From: an uncultured Cyclobacteriaceae bacterium
GTDB taxonomy: Bacteria > Bacteroidota > Bacteroidia > Cytophagales > Cyclobacteriaceae
NCBI GenBank assembly: GCA_947492745.1
Contig: CANLOE010000009.1
Coordinates: 1 to 64,000 of the forward strand
DNA: 64,000 nucleotides
Direction: 5' to 3'
This document shows, piece by piece, positions 18,383-28,196 of the stretch (positions are counted from its first letter, which is position 1; each line of letters opens with the position of its first letter). A program made the translations under genes and the position numbers. The notes beneath the pieces are model-generated. The model was not told the origin of the DNA, did no database searches, and saw only the letters and a list, made by a program, of their open reading frames with translations.

Positions 18383-18856
18383 ATGGCACTGATAAAATTA
18401 GATAAAACAGATAGAAAGATTTTAGAAATACTTCAATCCAATGCTAAGATAACCAACGCACAACTCTCTATAGAGATTGGGCTTTCTCCGGCACCTACTT
18501 TGGAACGGGTCAAAAAACTGGAAAATTCCGGGGTTATAAAGAGCTATCATGCCAAACTGGATACCGATAAGGTAGGTTTGGGCGTCAGTACTTTTGTAAT
18601 GGTATCCTTAAAAGGGCATAACAAACAGAATATAGATCAGTTCGTAAAGAATATCAACAAAATCGACGAGATCATCGAATGCCATCATATAACAGGCTCC
18701 GGCGATTTTATTTTGAAGATCATCGCTGAAGATATTAAGTCCTATCAAGAGCTTATGTTGGAAAAAGTGACTAATATTGAAGTCGTTGACAGTATGCAGT
18801 CAATGATCGTACTTTCCACCTTTAAGGACAGTAAGCTAATACCGATACCCGAATAA
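18383..18856 (+). CDS. Lrp/AsnC family transcriptional regulator
   Basis: A 157-residue protein. The N-terminal winged helix-turn-helix starts LDKTDRKILEILQSNAKITN and continues LSIEIGLSPAPTLERVKKLE (about residues 28-47). The C-terminal RAM domain has the ligand-binding pattern HHITGSGDFILKI (about 101-113). Such regulators form octamers and respond to amino acids. It is 6 bases upstream of the phosphoribosyltransferase gene and probably co-transcribed. Its targets cannot be read. Confidence 0.92.
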   Translation: MALIKLDKTDRKILEILQSNAKITNAQLSIEIGLSPAPTLERVKKLENSGVIKSYHAKLDTDKVGLGVSTFVMVSLKGHNKQNIDQFVKNINKIDEIIECHHITGSGDFILKIIAEDIKSYQELMLEKVTNIEVVDSMQSMIVLSTFKDSKLIPIPE

Positions 18857-18862
18857 GATACT

Positions 18863-19363
18863 ATGTTGAATGCCAAGACATTGATACTTGATGCGGAGCA
18901 AATCAAGCAGAAAATAAAAAGGCTTGCCTACGAAGTCTATGAGAACAACTTTCAGGAAGAAAGTGTCGTCATTGCTGGTATTTATGACAAAGGCTATGAA
19001 CTGGCAGGAATGCTTTCCAAGGAACTTTTGTCCATCGCTCCACTGAAAGTGACTTTGGTCAAGGTCGAACTGGATAAACTGGCACCCCTGCAAAGCGAAA
19101 TCGCGATGGACCCCGTCGTACAACTGGAAAACCGTACCGTGATACTGGTGGACGATGTACTGAACACGGGAAGGACCTTGGCCTATAGCCTAAAACCATT
19201 TCTCAATGTCCGTGTCAAGAAAATAGAGATTGCCGTATTGGTCAACCGTAGCCATACCCAATTTCCCGTATCCTGTAACTATACAGGATACGAGTTGGCG
19301 ACCACTATCAATGAGCATGTGGAAGTGCTACTGGAAGGGCCGCAGATGGGGGTGTACCTTTAG
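18863..19363 (+). CDS. Phosphoribosyltransferase, PyrR-like
   Basis: A 166-residue type I phosphoribosyltransferase. The PRPP-binding motif is TVILVDDVLNTGRTLAYSL (about residues 91-109), and the length and N-terminal helix fit the PyrR family of bifunctional uracil phosphoribosyltransferases and pyrimidine attenuators. No attenuator-like structure is obvious nearby, so an enzymatic or salvage role is as likely as a regulatory one. Other small phosphoribosyltransferases are possible. Confidence 0.75.
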   Translation: MLNAKTLILDAEQIKQKIKRLAYEVYENNFQEESVVIAGIYDKGYELAGMLSKELLSIAPLKVTLVKVELDKLAPLQSEIAMDPVVQLENRTVILVDDVLNTGRTLAYSLKPFLNVRVKKIEIAVLVNRSHTQFPVSCNYTGYELATTINEHVEVLLEGPQMGVYL

Positions 19364-19639
19364 TAGTATTGGTTCTCTGTATTGCGATGGATGGCACTTT
19401 CTCGGTAAGGGAAGTGTGTACTCAGGGGCCGTCCATTACCGTAGAGGATCGACAGTTGTCGAATTAGAACGGTCACGGGAGCAGTATTTTACGGATCCGA
19501 CTTTCTGTAAGAAAAATCAATGGATTGATTTAATCCAGAGGATGCATTGGCACTGCTGCGGTTAATCCAAAAAATAGGTTTATTTTGCTGATTTGAAGAA
19601 GTCTAATTTCATATTATAGAAGAATTGATGAGTAATCCG

Positions 19640-19857
19640 AGTTTAGGTGCAGGAACTGTTTTAACAGGTATCTTTTATTTTCAGATATAGTTATGGATTC
19701 GAATGAAATATAGTTATCTCAAACTTTTCTTTCTCTACCATGCTCATACGATAGGCCGGTCCCTTCGCTGGCTAAATCCTTTAGGGCATTTTCTTAACGC
19801 TACTCAAAATAAACGACAACAAATTTTTAATTACAATTTCAAAACAGTCTCTAAATA
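19640..19857. mobile_element. R6 element copy
   Basis: The right end CAAAACAGTCTCTAAA matches the R6 ends at 45870, 50390, 55780 and 62080. The inner part GGCCGGTCCCTTCGCTGGC and CAAAATAAACGACAACAA recurs in the other copies. The left end AACTGTTTTAACAG is an imperfect inverted match. The rest of the gap from 19364 shows nothing I can name. Confidence 0.5.
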
Positions 19858-19973
19858 AAACATCGGTAAAATAGTTGGGCAGACAAATAGGCAATGCCTC
19901 TATACTGATTCCGGGTACTGCCAAAAAAGGTATTGACCCGAGAAGTAATATCACTATCAATAAACCACAAACC

Positions 19974-20792
19974 ATGTCTACACATCGTCCTGAAATAAAA
20001 AAAATAACCACGCATCAGTTGCAGGAAATGAAAAACCGTCATGAAAAGATTTCTATGTTGACGGCCTACGATTACTCCATGGCCAAAATATTGGACGCAG
20101 CGGGCATAGATGTATTATTGGTCGGTGACTCTGCCTCCAATGTTATGGCGGGCAATGAGACAACACTTCCTATCACCTTGGACCAGATGATCTATCATGC
20201 TACTTCTGTGGTGAAGGCTACGGAGAGGGCCTTCGTGATTGTGGATATCCCTTTTGGTTCCTATCAGGGCAATTCTTCAGAGGCTTTGCGCTCTGCCGTA
20301 CGTATTATGAAAGAATCGGGGGCCCATGCCGTCAAAATGGAGGGCGGGGCCGAAATCAAAGAGTCGGTAGTCCGTATTCTGAGTGCAGGGGTTCCCGTCA
20401 TGGGGCACTTGGGACTGACACCGCAGTCTATTTTCAAATTTGGAACCTATACGGTCAGGGCCAAAGAAGAGGAAGAGGCACAAAAGCTGCTCGAAGATGC
20501 CAAGTTACTGGAAGAGTGCGGATGTTTTGGTATCGTACTGGAGAAAATACCCGCTAAACTGGCCAAGAAAGTTGCTGAAGAAGTCAATATTCCCATCATC
20601 GGTATCGGTGCGGGAAATGAGGTTGACGGTCAAGTGCTGGTCATGCAGGATATGCTCGGCATTACCAAGGAATTCAAGCCTCGTTTTCTACGGCAATATG
20701 TGGATTTGGATAAGGTAATCACCGATGCAGTGAATAACTACATAGATGACGTGAAATCAGGAGACTTCCCGAATGAAAAAGAGCAGTATTGA
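19974..20792 (+). CDS. panB: 3-methyl-2-oxobutanoate hydroxymethyltransferase
   Basis: A 272-residue enzyme of pantothenate synthesis that adds a hydroxymethyl group from methylene-tetrahydrofolate to 3-methyl-2-oxobutanoate. Recognisable blocks are [38 protein letters not shown] with the metal-binding Asp, [15 protein letters not shown] and [17 protein letters not shown] at 19974 gives the family length; the longer open frame to 19875 would add 33 unrelated residues and start in the end of an R6 element. The gene stands alone. Confidence 0.96.
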   Translation: MSTHRPEIKKITTHQLQEMKNRHEKISMLTAYDYSMAKILDAAGIDVLLVGDSASNVMAGNETTLPITLDQMIYHATSVVKATERAFVIVDIPFGSYQGNSSEALRSAVRIMKESGAHAVKMEGGAEIKESVVRILSAGVPVMGHLGLTPQSIFKFGTYTVRAKEEEEAQKLLEDAKLLEECGCFGIVLEKIPAKLAKKVAEEVNIPIIGIGAGNEVDGQVLVMQDMLGITKEFKPRFLRQYVDLDKVITDAVNNYIDDVKSGDFPNEKEQY

Positions 20793-20892
20793 AACGTCGG
20801 GCAGGTAACTTGAAGACCACTGGCGATTGAAATCACACAAATTTAGATGCCATACCCAAGTGAAATAGCATGGAGAGATCAAGAAAGGTTCT

Positions 20893-21240
20893 GACATGTA
20901 TCTTTTTATCTTCTTGGTAAAGGTCTTTATCTCTTTGTATCTTACCTTCTGGAATGAGGGTTTTCATGTGTATTCATCGATTTGCGGTGTGGACAGGGAA
21001 GTAGCAAGAGAGCGATATCTATCTCAAGTTTTTACTTCCCCTTCATGCTTCATTGCTGTAAGTAATCTTTTGGTGCATCCTCCCACTAAAAACCCCCTTG
21101 GCCGGTGCAGCTATCAGTAATGGTGCTGGGCTGGCCTTTTCGTGGGCGACTACCTTTTCTCCACGTTCGGCCCTAGCTTATGCTGCACTCAAAATAGGCA
21201 AACACAAATTTTTGAAATGATCTTAAAAATGTTTCTGGTA
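20893..21240. mobile_element. Diverged R6 element copy
   Basis: Segments TGTATCTTTTTATCTTC, CTTCATGCTTCATTGCTGTA, GGCTGGCCTTTTCGTGGGC and CACTCAAAATAGGCAAACACAAATTT follow the order seen in the R6 copies at 50078 and 55478. Ends are worn and cannot be fixed to the base. Confidence 0.4.
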
Positions 21241-21257
21241 TTCCTTGGGTTATAGCA

Positions 21258-21860
21258 TTACCGACAGTTCGTCAGTAGTTCGGTATCTTGCTGTTCCCCG
21301 AACCACACTATGCCATACTCACCGTAAAAACCAATGCCCATAGCCTGCCATTCTATTTTTTCCCAAATACCACTATTGATGATCAAAGGGTTGTGCCCGG
21401 GACTTTTTTTCCAGCCTTCCAGTCCTTCTTCGGCCGAAGCTCCTTTCGAGCTGTAATAGGCGATTTCATATCCATAACCTTCGTACTCTGCGATTTCTTT
21501 CGGCTTTTCCCACATACATTCAGCTTTCGCATGATCGTTGGTATAACAGCACGATGTCCAATCCCCATTTTTCGACCAGCTATGGGGATTGCATTTCTTG
21601 ACATTTTTCAGATTGAAATTTTCTTGAAGGTCGATAGCATGGAGCTTGGCCACCTTTGTCAGCTTGGGCGATAGGGGGATTTTCCCCAGTCCTTTTGTAG
21701 CGCGATAGCGCATCATCATATCATACAGTTTTTTTTCTTCTTTGCTCAAGCATACTTCGATACTTTCTGTAGTGGGATCATGCTTATCGACATCCATCGC
21801 CTGTGTGTTGGAAGGCAATGGAAAAATGGATAGAAGTAAAAAAAGAAGAATCATGCGCAC
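21258..21860 (-). CDS. Secreted CAP (SCP-like) domain protein
   Basis: A 200-residue protein with an N-terminal signal peptide (MRMILLFLLLSIFPLPSNTQA). The mature part has the CAP pattern: LYDMMMRYRATKGLGKIPLS as first helix, LHAIDLQENF, PHSWSKNG with a conserved His, EIAYYSSKGASAEEGLEGWKKSPGHN, and a closing IEWQAMGIGFYGEYGIVWFGE strand region. Three or four cysteines may form disulfides. Bacterial CAP proteins are secreted and their roles vary (protease-like, ligand binding). Position gives no partner gene. Confidence 0.82.
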   Translation of the reverse strand: MRMILLFLLLSIFPLPSNTQAMDVDKHDPTTESIEVCLSKEEKKLYDMMMRYRATKGLGKIPLSPKLTKVAKLHAIDLQENFNLKNVKKCNPHSWSKNGDWTSCCYTNDHAKAECMWEKPKEIAEYEGYGYEIAYYSSKGASAEEGLEGWKKSPGHNPLIINSGIWEKIEWQAMGIGFYGEYGIVWFGEQQDTELLTNCR

Positions 21861-22129
21861 TGGATATTAGAATGTTTTCAATGGTATTATAGAACGAACA
21901 ACCCGTTCTGATACGTAACCAAAGTAGGTATATTGCCATCAGTAGTCAAGACTATAAAGACACAATTCATGCCAAATTCTCTTTCCATTGAGAGGTCCAT
22001 CCCCACTGTAGGGCTTCGGCCAGGACGTATACCCAATGTCGACGTGTCGGATCAGCCAGATTTTACTCCGCCATTTAATAGAGAATAAAAAGCAAAGCCA
22101 GTAGGTTCGGTATCAAAATAGTATATTCA
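21861..22129. other. Gap without recognisable feature
   Basis: About 270 bases upstream of the CAP gene, AT/GC-mixed and without open frames. It presumably holds the CAP promoter on the minus strand. Confidence 0.3.
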
Positions 22130-22291
22130 ACCCACATTGATTGAAATCGTGATGAGCGTATACATAGCAAAATACCGGCCATTTGTATTCGTTCGGCATA
22201 GCACCGCTATGGTGAATGAAGACCGGTGGGCAAAGCTTCCGGTATGAAGCTATTTATGCGCGGAATAGGTTCTCTATTGATCATTTTGGGT
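22130..22291 (+). mobile_element. R4 element, variant with GCATAGCACCGC core
   Basis: The ends are ACCCACATTGATTG and TTGATCATTTTGGGT; the core is GCATAGCACCGCTATGG. It is almost identical to 52563-52728 apart from small changes at the left end. Flanks are TCA on the left and TGA on the right. Confidence 0.8.
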
Positions 22292-22294
22292 TGA

Positions 22295-22545
22295 ATCCAA
22301 ATTGATCAATAACCTTACTACTAATTGACTCATTACATCCATTGATTTCCAACGGTATTCGTCGAATCTTCGATTTAGTTTACTGTTGTGTTTGTCTTTT
22401 TGATGGTATTCATGAACCTTCGGTTTATTTCACTGTGGTGTTTGTTTTCCATTGGAGTTCATGAATCTTCGATGTAAGCCTCCTCTCCTGAACCGCTGAT
22501 TTTATTGTAATTATGACCTCATCGCGAAATCCTATTGATTTGGGG
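22295..22545 (-). mobile_element. Second R4 element with foreign middle
   Basis: TCCAAATTGATCAATAACC on the left and AATCCTATTGATTTGGGGT on the right are the two R4 ends in reverse orientation, and GCCTCCTCTCCTGAACCGC is R4 body sequence. It directly abuts the previous copy. The middle is occupied by short repeats (see 22335-22480). Confidence 0.6.
22335..22480. repeat. Degenerate short repeats, about 50-base spacing
   Basis: Three units share a GGTATTCRTCGAAYCTTCG-like sequence: at about 22353 (GTATTCGTCGAATCTTCGAT), 22404 (GTATTCATGAACCTTCGGTT) and 22458 (AGTTCATGAATCTTCGATGT), with GTTTACTGTTGTGTTTGTC-like sequence between them. Related single units lie at 44995-45050, 45290 and 40175. 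Confidence 0.55.
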
Positions 22546-22733
22546 TAAAAAAGACAAAATGAGGGTGATAAATATGAAATTTGCAGGTAAAAGAAGAAGT
22601 CCAAATCACTTCATTACTAAAATTTGATAGGATAAGTCCTATAATGCAGAGAGTATTTCTTATCCTAGTCGAATTTTTTTAACTTCGCAGCGCCCTACAA
22701 GCATAATCATTGAAAACAGTAATATAAATAACT

Positions 22734-23960
22734 ATGAGTGAACAAAAGATCACAATAGAGAACGGTGTTTTGAACGTTCCCGATAACCCTACTATCCCAT
22801 TCATCGAAGGAGACGGTACTGGAGTGGATATTTGGCCTGCTGCTAAGAAAGTATTGGATGCAGCCGTAGAGAAAGCATATAATGGGAGCAAAAAGATAGC
22901 TTGGAAAGAGGTGTATGCTGGCGAGAAAGCTTTCAATACGAAAGGAGAATGGCTTCCCGAAGCAACTTTGGAGGCTTTTAGGAGCTATCTGGTAGGTATA
23001 AAAGGACCATTGACCACGCCTGTGGGTGGAGGGATGCGTTCGTTGAATGTGGCACTTCGTCAAAAACTGGATTTATATGCTTGCGTTAGGCCCGTCAGGT
23101 GGTTTGATGGTGTACCTTCGCCCGTAAAGGAACCTGAAAAGACCGATATGGTCATTTTTAGGGAAAATACGGAAGATATCTATGCTGGTATTGAGTTTCA
23201 AGAGGGTACTGAAGATGCGAAGACATTCGCGGCATTCCTGAGCGAGAAATTTTCGGATAGGTATAGCAAAGTACGTTTCCCTGAAACGGCCGGTTATGGT
23301 ATCAAACCCGTCTCCGAAGAAGGTACCCATCGTCTGGTCAAAGCGGCTATCGATTATGCCTTTGCACAAAAAAGACCTTCGGTCACTTTGGTGCATAAAG
23401 GTAATATTATGAAGTTTACTGAAGGAGCTTTCAGAGACTGGGGCTATGCCTTAGCAAAGGATGCCTACGGCGCTAAAGACTATGAAGGCGGACCTTGGCA
23501 GGTGATAGAGAAAGACGGACATCAAGTTATCATCAAAGATGTGATTGCCGACGCTTTTCTACAACAGATTCTGCTGAGACCTGCCGAGTACGATGTCATC
23601 GCTACATTGAACCTGAACGGCGACTACGTATCAGATGCTCTTGCTGCTATCGTGGGTGGTATCGGTATCGCTCCGGGAGCGAATATCAACTACACTACGG
23701 GCAATGCCATATTCGAAGCAACGCACGGAACAGCTCCCAAATATGCCGGACAGGATAAAGTAAACCCTGGTTCTGTCATCCTTTCAGGATGCATGATGTT
23801 GGAACATTTAGGATGGAACGAAGCTTCTGAACTGATTTATAAAGGTCTTTCTTCTGCTATTGCGAATAAGAAGGTGACTTACGATTTCGAACGATTGATG
23901 GAGGGTGCTACTTTGTTGAAATGCTCTGAGTTCGGTGACGAAATCATCAAGAGTATGTAA
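22734..23960 (+). CDS. icd: Isocitrate dehydrogenase, NADP-dependent
   Basis: A 408-residue enzyme of the TCA cycle, aligned throughout with the E. coli-type enzyme of about 416 residues. Visible blocks are [21 protein letters not shown] near the N-terminus, the active-site serine loop [14 protein letters not shown] (about residues 97-110), the substrate arginines in [23 protein letters not shown] and the NADP site [20 protein letters not shown] (about 325-344). It is monocistronic: mobile elements lie upstream and a strong hairpin terminator lies downstream. Confidence 0.96.
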   Translation: MSEQKITIENGVLNVPDNPTIPFIEGDGTGVDIWPAAKKVLDAAVEKAYNGSKKIAWKEVYAGEKAFNTKGEWLPEATLEAFRSYLVGIKGPLTTPVGGGMRSLNVALRQKLDLYACVRPVRWFDGVPSPVKEPEKTDMVIFRENTEDIYAGIEFQEGTEDAKTFAAFLSEKFSDRYSKVRFPETAGYGIKPVSEEGTHRLVKAAIDYAFAQKRPSVTLVHKGNIMKFTEGAFRDWGYALAKDAYGAKDYEGGPWQVIEKDGHQVIIKDVIADAFLQQILLRPAEYDVIATLNLNGDYVSDALAAIVGGIGIAPGANINYTTGNAIFEATHGTAPKYAGQDKVNPGSVILSGCMMLEHLGWNEASELIYKGLSSAIANKKVTYDFERLMEGATLLKCSEFGDEIIKSM

Positions 23961-24035
23961 TCCAACTCCGATGCTATATTGGTCACAAGAAGAGTCCGTC
24001 CTTGGGCATTATGTCATTCTTTGTGACCTCATAAC

Positions 24036-24075
24036 AGAACAGGCTATTCTATCTTAAGATAGAATAGCCTGTTCT
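24036..24075. terminator. Bidirectional terminator between icd and astacin gene
   Basis: A perfect 20-bp inverted repeat, AGAACAGGCTATTCTATCTT meeting its reverse complement without a loop spacer, followed by TTTG. It sits between two convergent genes and can serve both. Confidence 0.85.
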
Positions 24076-24102
24076 TTTGCTATGCTTGATAAACTTAATT
24101 AC

Positions 24103-25092
24103 TTAAACGTAAAACCACTCCCCATTTCTGTTGACTACTTCTCTCCATTCATTGTCACTGGTGTAGTGGAACCACTTGTCGTTAAAACGATAGACTCTTA
24201 GGCCATCGATGGTATAGTACTGACCATTATTATAAACAGGGTTACCTCCACCGCCACCGTTGGCGGGGTACATCAGTGCGATTCCCTTAAGGTCCTCAGA
24301 AGATAGGCCATTTCTCTGGGCAGTATAAGTAGAACCGTCCTTTTTCACGATTGTAGGTTTGCCGTTTTTGGAAAAGGCAAACGAACCGTACATCATAATT
24401 GACTCAAAATCGAGGGTTGAAGTATATTCAGTGGCCCCACGGGTTGCCTTGGAGAAATTATTCTTTCTATTGGCTTGGATGTTCTGGAAGTTGATAGTGA
24501 CGAAGTTATCTCTATCGCTTCTGGCCTGTTCGTGAAAGATACCTACGGCATGACCGATTTCATGGATGTTGTTACCTGTAGAACATGCGTCGGCCAAATT
24601 GATGACCTGACGTCCTCCTATTCTACCTATTGAAGAGGAACAACCTGAACCGGGCTGAAAGAGGATATAATCTCCACTTCCCTTGCTGTTGACAAATTTC
24701 AGGCTCGTTTTGGACTCCCAGTGGGCGATGGCATCGGTTACCCTTGCTTTATCGGGCAAGTCGCTGGCTACTTGGTAATAAACGGTGTTTTTGGGCCACC
24801 TTCCGCTCGTGCGGCCGACAATTTCGGTGTCGATACGCTCAGGAGGAGCTACAAAAGACAACTGATTTTCAGGAACAACAATGTCGCCCTCATAGATATA
24901 GGAACCGTTGACCAAGGTCAAGTCTACCAAGTCTCCTTTGTAATAGGCACTTACTTTTTTTCCGTCAGATAAGTTTTCAGAAAATACTTCTGTTAATTGT
25001 TCGCTTTTGGAAACAGGGGTACTTTCCTCAATACTGTCATTACAGGACACCAGTATACCGGGAACTGCAAACATTAAAAAATACTTCTTCAT
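24103..25092 (-). CDS. Astacin family (M12A) metallopeptidase lipoprotein
   Basis: A 329-residue secreted lipoprotein. The lipobox LVSC puts the lipid-modified Cys at 17. A propeptide-like region is followed by the zinc site HEIGHAVGIFHE (His177, His181, His187; Glu178 as catalytic base) and the Met-turn SIMMYGS (about residues 230-236), the marks of astacins. The tail after a GGGG linker (about residues 280-329) has YYTIDGLRVYRFNDKWFHY and may bind the surface or a substrate. It resembles flavastacin-type enzymes of Bacteroidota. It probably digests external proteins. Confidence 0.92.
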   Translation of the reverse strand: MKKYFLMFAVPGILVSCNDSIEESTPVSKSEQLTEVFSENLSDGKKVSAYYKGDLVDLTLVNGSYIYEGDIVVPENQLSFVAPPERIDTEIVGRTSGRWPKNTVYYQVASDLPDKARVTDAIAHWESKTSLKFVNSKGSGDYILFQPGSGCSSSIGRIGGRQVINLADACSTGNNIHEIGHAVGIFHEQARSDRDNFVTINFQNIQANRKNNFSKATRGATEYTSTLDFESIMMYGSFAFSKNGKPTIVKKDGSTYTAQRNGLSSEDLKGIALMYPANGGGGGNPVYNNGQYYTIDGLRVYRFNDKWFHYTSDNEWREVVNRNGEWFYV

Positions 25093-25450
25093 GATAATTA
25101 TTTGGTTTGATTAAGGTGTTGAAAAATTAAAGCTAATCAATATGGTCAATATGTTAAAAAAAATATCGTTAAGTTAAGGTTTGTCTGTTTAATGTGTTGA
25201 ATTCTTCTTTGAATGGTGAGACAATAACTGAACCTCTTTTTATAGAGGATAGATAGGTGTTTACAGGTTGGTGAAGTTGGTAGAAAACAGGGTTGGCAAA
25301 ACTGTGTTTTTAAATTGTTAATTTTGAGCGTCATACCTCTTATGATAGTTCTTAGCTACCCTTTTTTTGTTCAATTACGTTTTTTTTCTTGGCATAGATT
25401 TCCCGTTAGGCAGATGTCATGCCAAGGGAATCAAAATAAAACGTTGTGTT

Positions 25451-25484
25451 TTTGGGAATCTGAATAACTAAATATATATTTTTG
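25451..25484 (+). promoter_or_regulatory. Bacteroidota-type promoter for the aminotransferase
   Basis: TTTG at 25451 and the exact -7 box TATTTTTG at 25477-25484, separated by 22 bases, stand 44 bases before the start codon. The spacing and motif fit the TTTG / TAnnTTTG consensus of Bacteroidota primary sigma factors. Confidence 0.5.
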
Positions 25485-25528
25485 CGCTGTTTTCAAAAAA
25501 ATCAAGAAGCACATAACTTTCACAACAC

Positions 25529-26728
25529 ATGGGAACTCTTTCCGATAGGATCAACAATATGGAGGAATCTGCCACTTTGGCCATGGCGGCCAAAGCTAGG
25601 GAATTCAAGGCCAAAGGTATTGACGTCATTAGCCTGAGCTTGGGAGAGCCTGATTTCAAGACGCCCGTACACATCCAAGAAGGCGCCAAAAAGGCCATCG
25701 ATGAGGGCAAGTATTTTTCCTATCCGCCCGTTCCGGGCTACTTGGACCTGAGAGAGGCCATTGTTGATAAGTTCAAAAGAGAAAACGATATTGTCTATAA
25801 ACCAGAGAATATTGTTGTTTCCAACGGGGCGAAACAGTCCATCGCCAATGTGATGTTCACACTGTTGAATCCTGAGGATGAGGTCATCGTCTTCTCGCCC
25901 TATTGGGTAAGCTATAGTGCCTTGATTTCTTTGGCCGAGGGAAAACCGGTCTTTATAGAAGGTAGTATCGAAAACGATTTCAAGGCTTCTGCGGAGCAGT
26001 TGGAAGCGGCAATTACACCCAGGACCAAGGCCATCATCTATTCCTCACCTTGTAACCCCTCCGGTTCCGTATTTTCCAAAAAGGAGTTAGAGGCTATCGC
26101 AGAGGTGGTCAAGCGGCATGAGGACATAATGATCATTGCGGATGAAATTTACGAACATATCAACTATACCGATACACATGTCAGTATGGCTTCCCTACCG
26201 GGTATGTTGGAGAGGACGATTACGGTCAATGGCTTTGCCAAAGGTTTTGCCATGACAGGATGGAGGGTAGGATACATAGGAGCGCCCACTTGGGTAGCCA
26301 AAGGCTGCACGAAAATGCAGGGCCAAGTGACTTCGGCCAACTGCTCTATAGCCCAGCGTGCCGCTTTGACGGCCTTGGAAAGCGACCTTGGACCTACTAA
26401 AGAGATGGCAAAAGCCTATGCTCAGCGTAGGGACATGGTCTATGATATGCTGACAGGTCTACAAGGATTCAAGGCCAACATGCCTCAAGGAGCTTTCTAT
26501 TTCTTTCCCGACATCAGTTACTACTTTGGTAAATCCAATGGTGATATCACCATCGAAAATGCAACGGATTTCTGTATGTACTTATTGGAAGAAGCGCATG
26601 TTTCTTTAGTGACGGGGGCAGCTTTTGGAGCCCCGAACTGTATCCGGCTATCCTATGCCGCTTCTGAGGAAAACCTGAAAGAAGCCATAAAAAGAATTGC
26701 AGCAGCGCTAAGTAAGCTGGACCAATAA
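25529..26728 (+). CDS. Pyridoxal-phosphate aspartate/aromatic aminotransferase
   Basis: A 399-residue class I/II aminotransferase of the AspC subgroup Ib. SLSLGEPDFKTP starts the substrate region, GAKQSIANVMFTLL and FSPYWVSY frame the cofactor pocket, SSPCNPSGSVFSKKEL has the conserved Asn, and GFAKGFAMTGWRVGY carries the Schiff-base lysine (Lys238) and the phosphate-binding Arg. It would convert aspartate and 2-oxoglutarate, though the true substrate range is unknown. A kinase gene starts 25 bases downstream on the same strand. Confidence 0.92.
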   Translation: MGTLSDRINNMEESATLAMAAKAREFKAKGIDVISLSLGEPDFKTPVHIQEGAKKAIDEGKYFSYPPVPGYLDLREAIVDKFKRENDIVYKPENIVVSNGAKQSIANVMFTLLNPEDEVIVFSPYWVSYSALISLAEGKPVFIEGSIENDFKASAEQLEAAITPRTKAIIYSSPCNPSGSVFSKKELEAIAEVVKRHEDIMIIADEIYEHINYTDTHVSMASLPGMLERTITVNGFAKGFAMTGWRVGYIGAPTWVAKGCTKMQGQVTSANCSIAQRAALTALESDLGPTKEMAKAYAQRRDMVYDMLTGLQGFKANMPQGAFYFFPDISYYFGKSNGDITIENATDFCMYLLEEAHVSLVTGAAFGAPNCIRLSYAASEENLKEAIKRIAAALSKLDQ

Positions 26729-26753
26729 GTTTTCGCTACAAACTATTTTACGC

Positions 26754-27749
26754 ATGCAGCAGTACCGCTCTATAAAAGAGATATTCGATGCCTTTCAACA
26801 ATTGAACATATTGGTCATCGGAGATGTAATGGTCGATGCTTATATCTGGGGTACGGTGGACCGGATTTCTCCCGAAGCCCCCGTGCCCATAATCAAGAGC
26901 AAAGACAGTGATTTCAGGCTTGGTGGCGCCGCTAATGTGGCGCTGAACCTACATGCCCTAGGGGCCAACGCCATCGTATGTGCTCTCGTAGGACAGGGCA
27001 CGGAAGGCCGTAAGTTGTTCCAAAGGTTGGAGGAAAAGGGGCTGGACACCTCTGGTATCGTTATCAGCAAAGAACGACCTACCACCGTCAAAACCAGGGT
27101 CATTGCGGGCAATCATCATATGATAAGGATAGATGAAGAAGAGGATGGTCCCGCTAGTGATTCGGAATCTCAAGCTTTATTAGAGAAAATCAAAACATTA
27201 TTGCCCACCTGTCAAGCCGTTATTTTTGAGGACTATGATAAAGGTTGTATCACCCCTGCTCTTATCCAAGAAACGATAAGTTTGGCCAAAAGCTTGGACA
27301 TACCCACTGTTGTAGACCCCAAGAAGAGAAATTTTCAGGAATATGTAGGGGTCACGCTCTTCAAGCCCAATCTCAAAGAACTTAGAGAGGGGCTCAAGAT
27401 AGACTTCGACGCCAAAGATATCGAGCAGGTTGCCATAGCAGTAGAACAGCTCAAAGAGGTACTGCACAGCGATGGTGTCTTAGTGACATTGTCGGAACTG
27501 GGCGTATACATCGATTATCAACAAGAACAGCATCGAATACCCGCGCACTTAAGGGAAATTGCCGACGTATCGGGTGCCGGAGATACCGTCATCAGCATAG
27601 CGGGACTTTGCATAGCCCTGGGATTGTCGCCCAAATTTATCGCTCAGCTGTCCAATCTGGGGGGAGGGCTGGTCTGTGAACATGTAGGAGTAGTGCCCAT
27701 AAACAAAGAAGGCCTGGAAAAAGAAGCTATGGACAAAGTGCTGTTATAG
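26754..27749 (+). CDS. PfkB-type kinase, heptose-7-phosphate kinase-like
   Basis: A 331-residue carbohydrate kinase. VIGDVMVDAYIWGTVDRISP and RLGGAANVALNLHALGA at the N-terminus, VDPKKRNFQEY in the middle and the catalytic DVSGAGDTVISI (about residues 271-282) match the N-terminal domain of HldE/RfaE1, which phosphorylates D-glycero-manno-heptose 7-phosphate for LPS. The cytidylyltransferase half of HldE is absent, so this is the single-domain type. Start is ATG 26754, 25 bases after the aminotransferase stop. Confidence 0.85.
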   Translation: MQQYRSIKEIFDAFQQLNILVIGDVMVDAYIWGTVDRISPEAPVPIIKSKDSDFRLGGAANVALNLHALGANAIVCALVGQGTEGRKLFQRLEEKGLDTSGIVISKERPTTVKTRVIAGNHHMIRIDEEEDGPASDSESQALLEKIKTLLPTCQAVIFEDYDKGCITPALIQETISLAKSLDIPTVVDPKKRNFQEYVGVTLFKPNLKELREGLKIDFDAKDIEQVAIAVEQLKEVLHSDGVLVTLSELGVYIDYQQEQHRIPAHLREIADVSGAGDTVISIAGLCIALGLSPKFIAQLSNLGGGLVCEHVGVVPINKEGLEKEAMDKVLL

Positions 27750-27869
27750 TTCAGGGATACCGCCCATTTATATTCGGAGAAGCAGGATTGGAAAAACTGG
27801 GTGGAGGAGCTTTGAACCCGAATGATACCATGCATTAGCCCTTCTATTATAGCTGCACATGGTCGAACT

Positions 27870-28196
27870 GTATGCGTTTCTTTAACCCGAATCATGTGTT
27901 GGAACTTCGTAACGAGGGTTTACATAGCAATACATCAGGGAGTTTTATTGGATTTGGCAGGGCACCGCTATGGTGACTTCAAAAAACGTAGTGCAACGAC
28001 CGGTCTGCAGCTATTTAGATCCGCAGTAGATTTTCCAATGCATGACCTGGATTTAACTATCGACTATCTTCCTGTTCATTATGCTTCACTCTGCGTTGAC
28101 CATCCTCGGGATAGCGCTGCTATCCCTGCGGTGCTCGCCTTGATTGAAAAAAATGACCTGCGGAATCTTATACGACAGTTGAAACACAAATTAGTA
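27870..28196 (-). mobile_element. R1 element split by an R3 element
   Basis: From 28056 on, TATCGACTATCTTCCTGTTC to CAAATTAGTA is the body of an R1 element in reverse orientation. The short left end lies before 27882 (GTATGCGTTTCT) and is worn. R3 lies between the two parts. Confidence 0.7.
27885..28052 (-). mobile_element. R3 element nested in R1
   Basis: 168 bp with ends ACCCGAATCATG and CATGACCTGGAT, and TTA at 27882-27884 and 28053-28055. Joining the flanks gives TTTCT-TTA-ACTATCG, which is R1 arm sequence (compare TAGCTTTTAACTATCG at 31454). Confidence 0.85.

Noticed and set aside
22335-22480. CRISPR-like short tandem units
   Set aside because: Only three degenerate units, and the sequence between them is itself repeated rather than unique.
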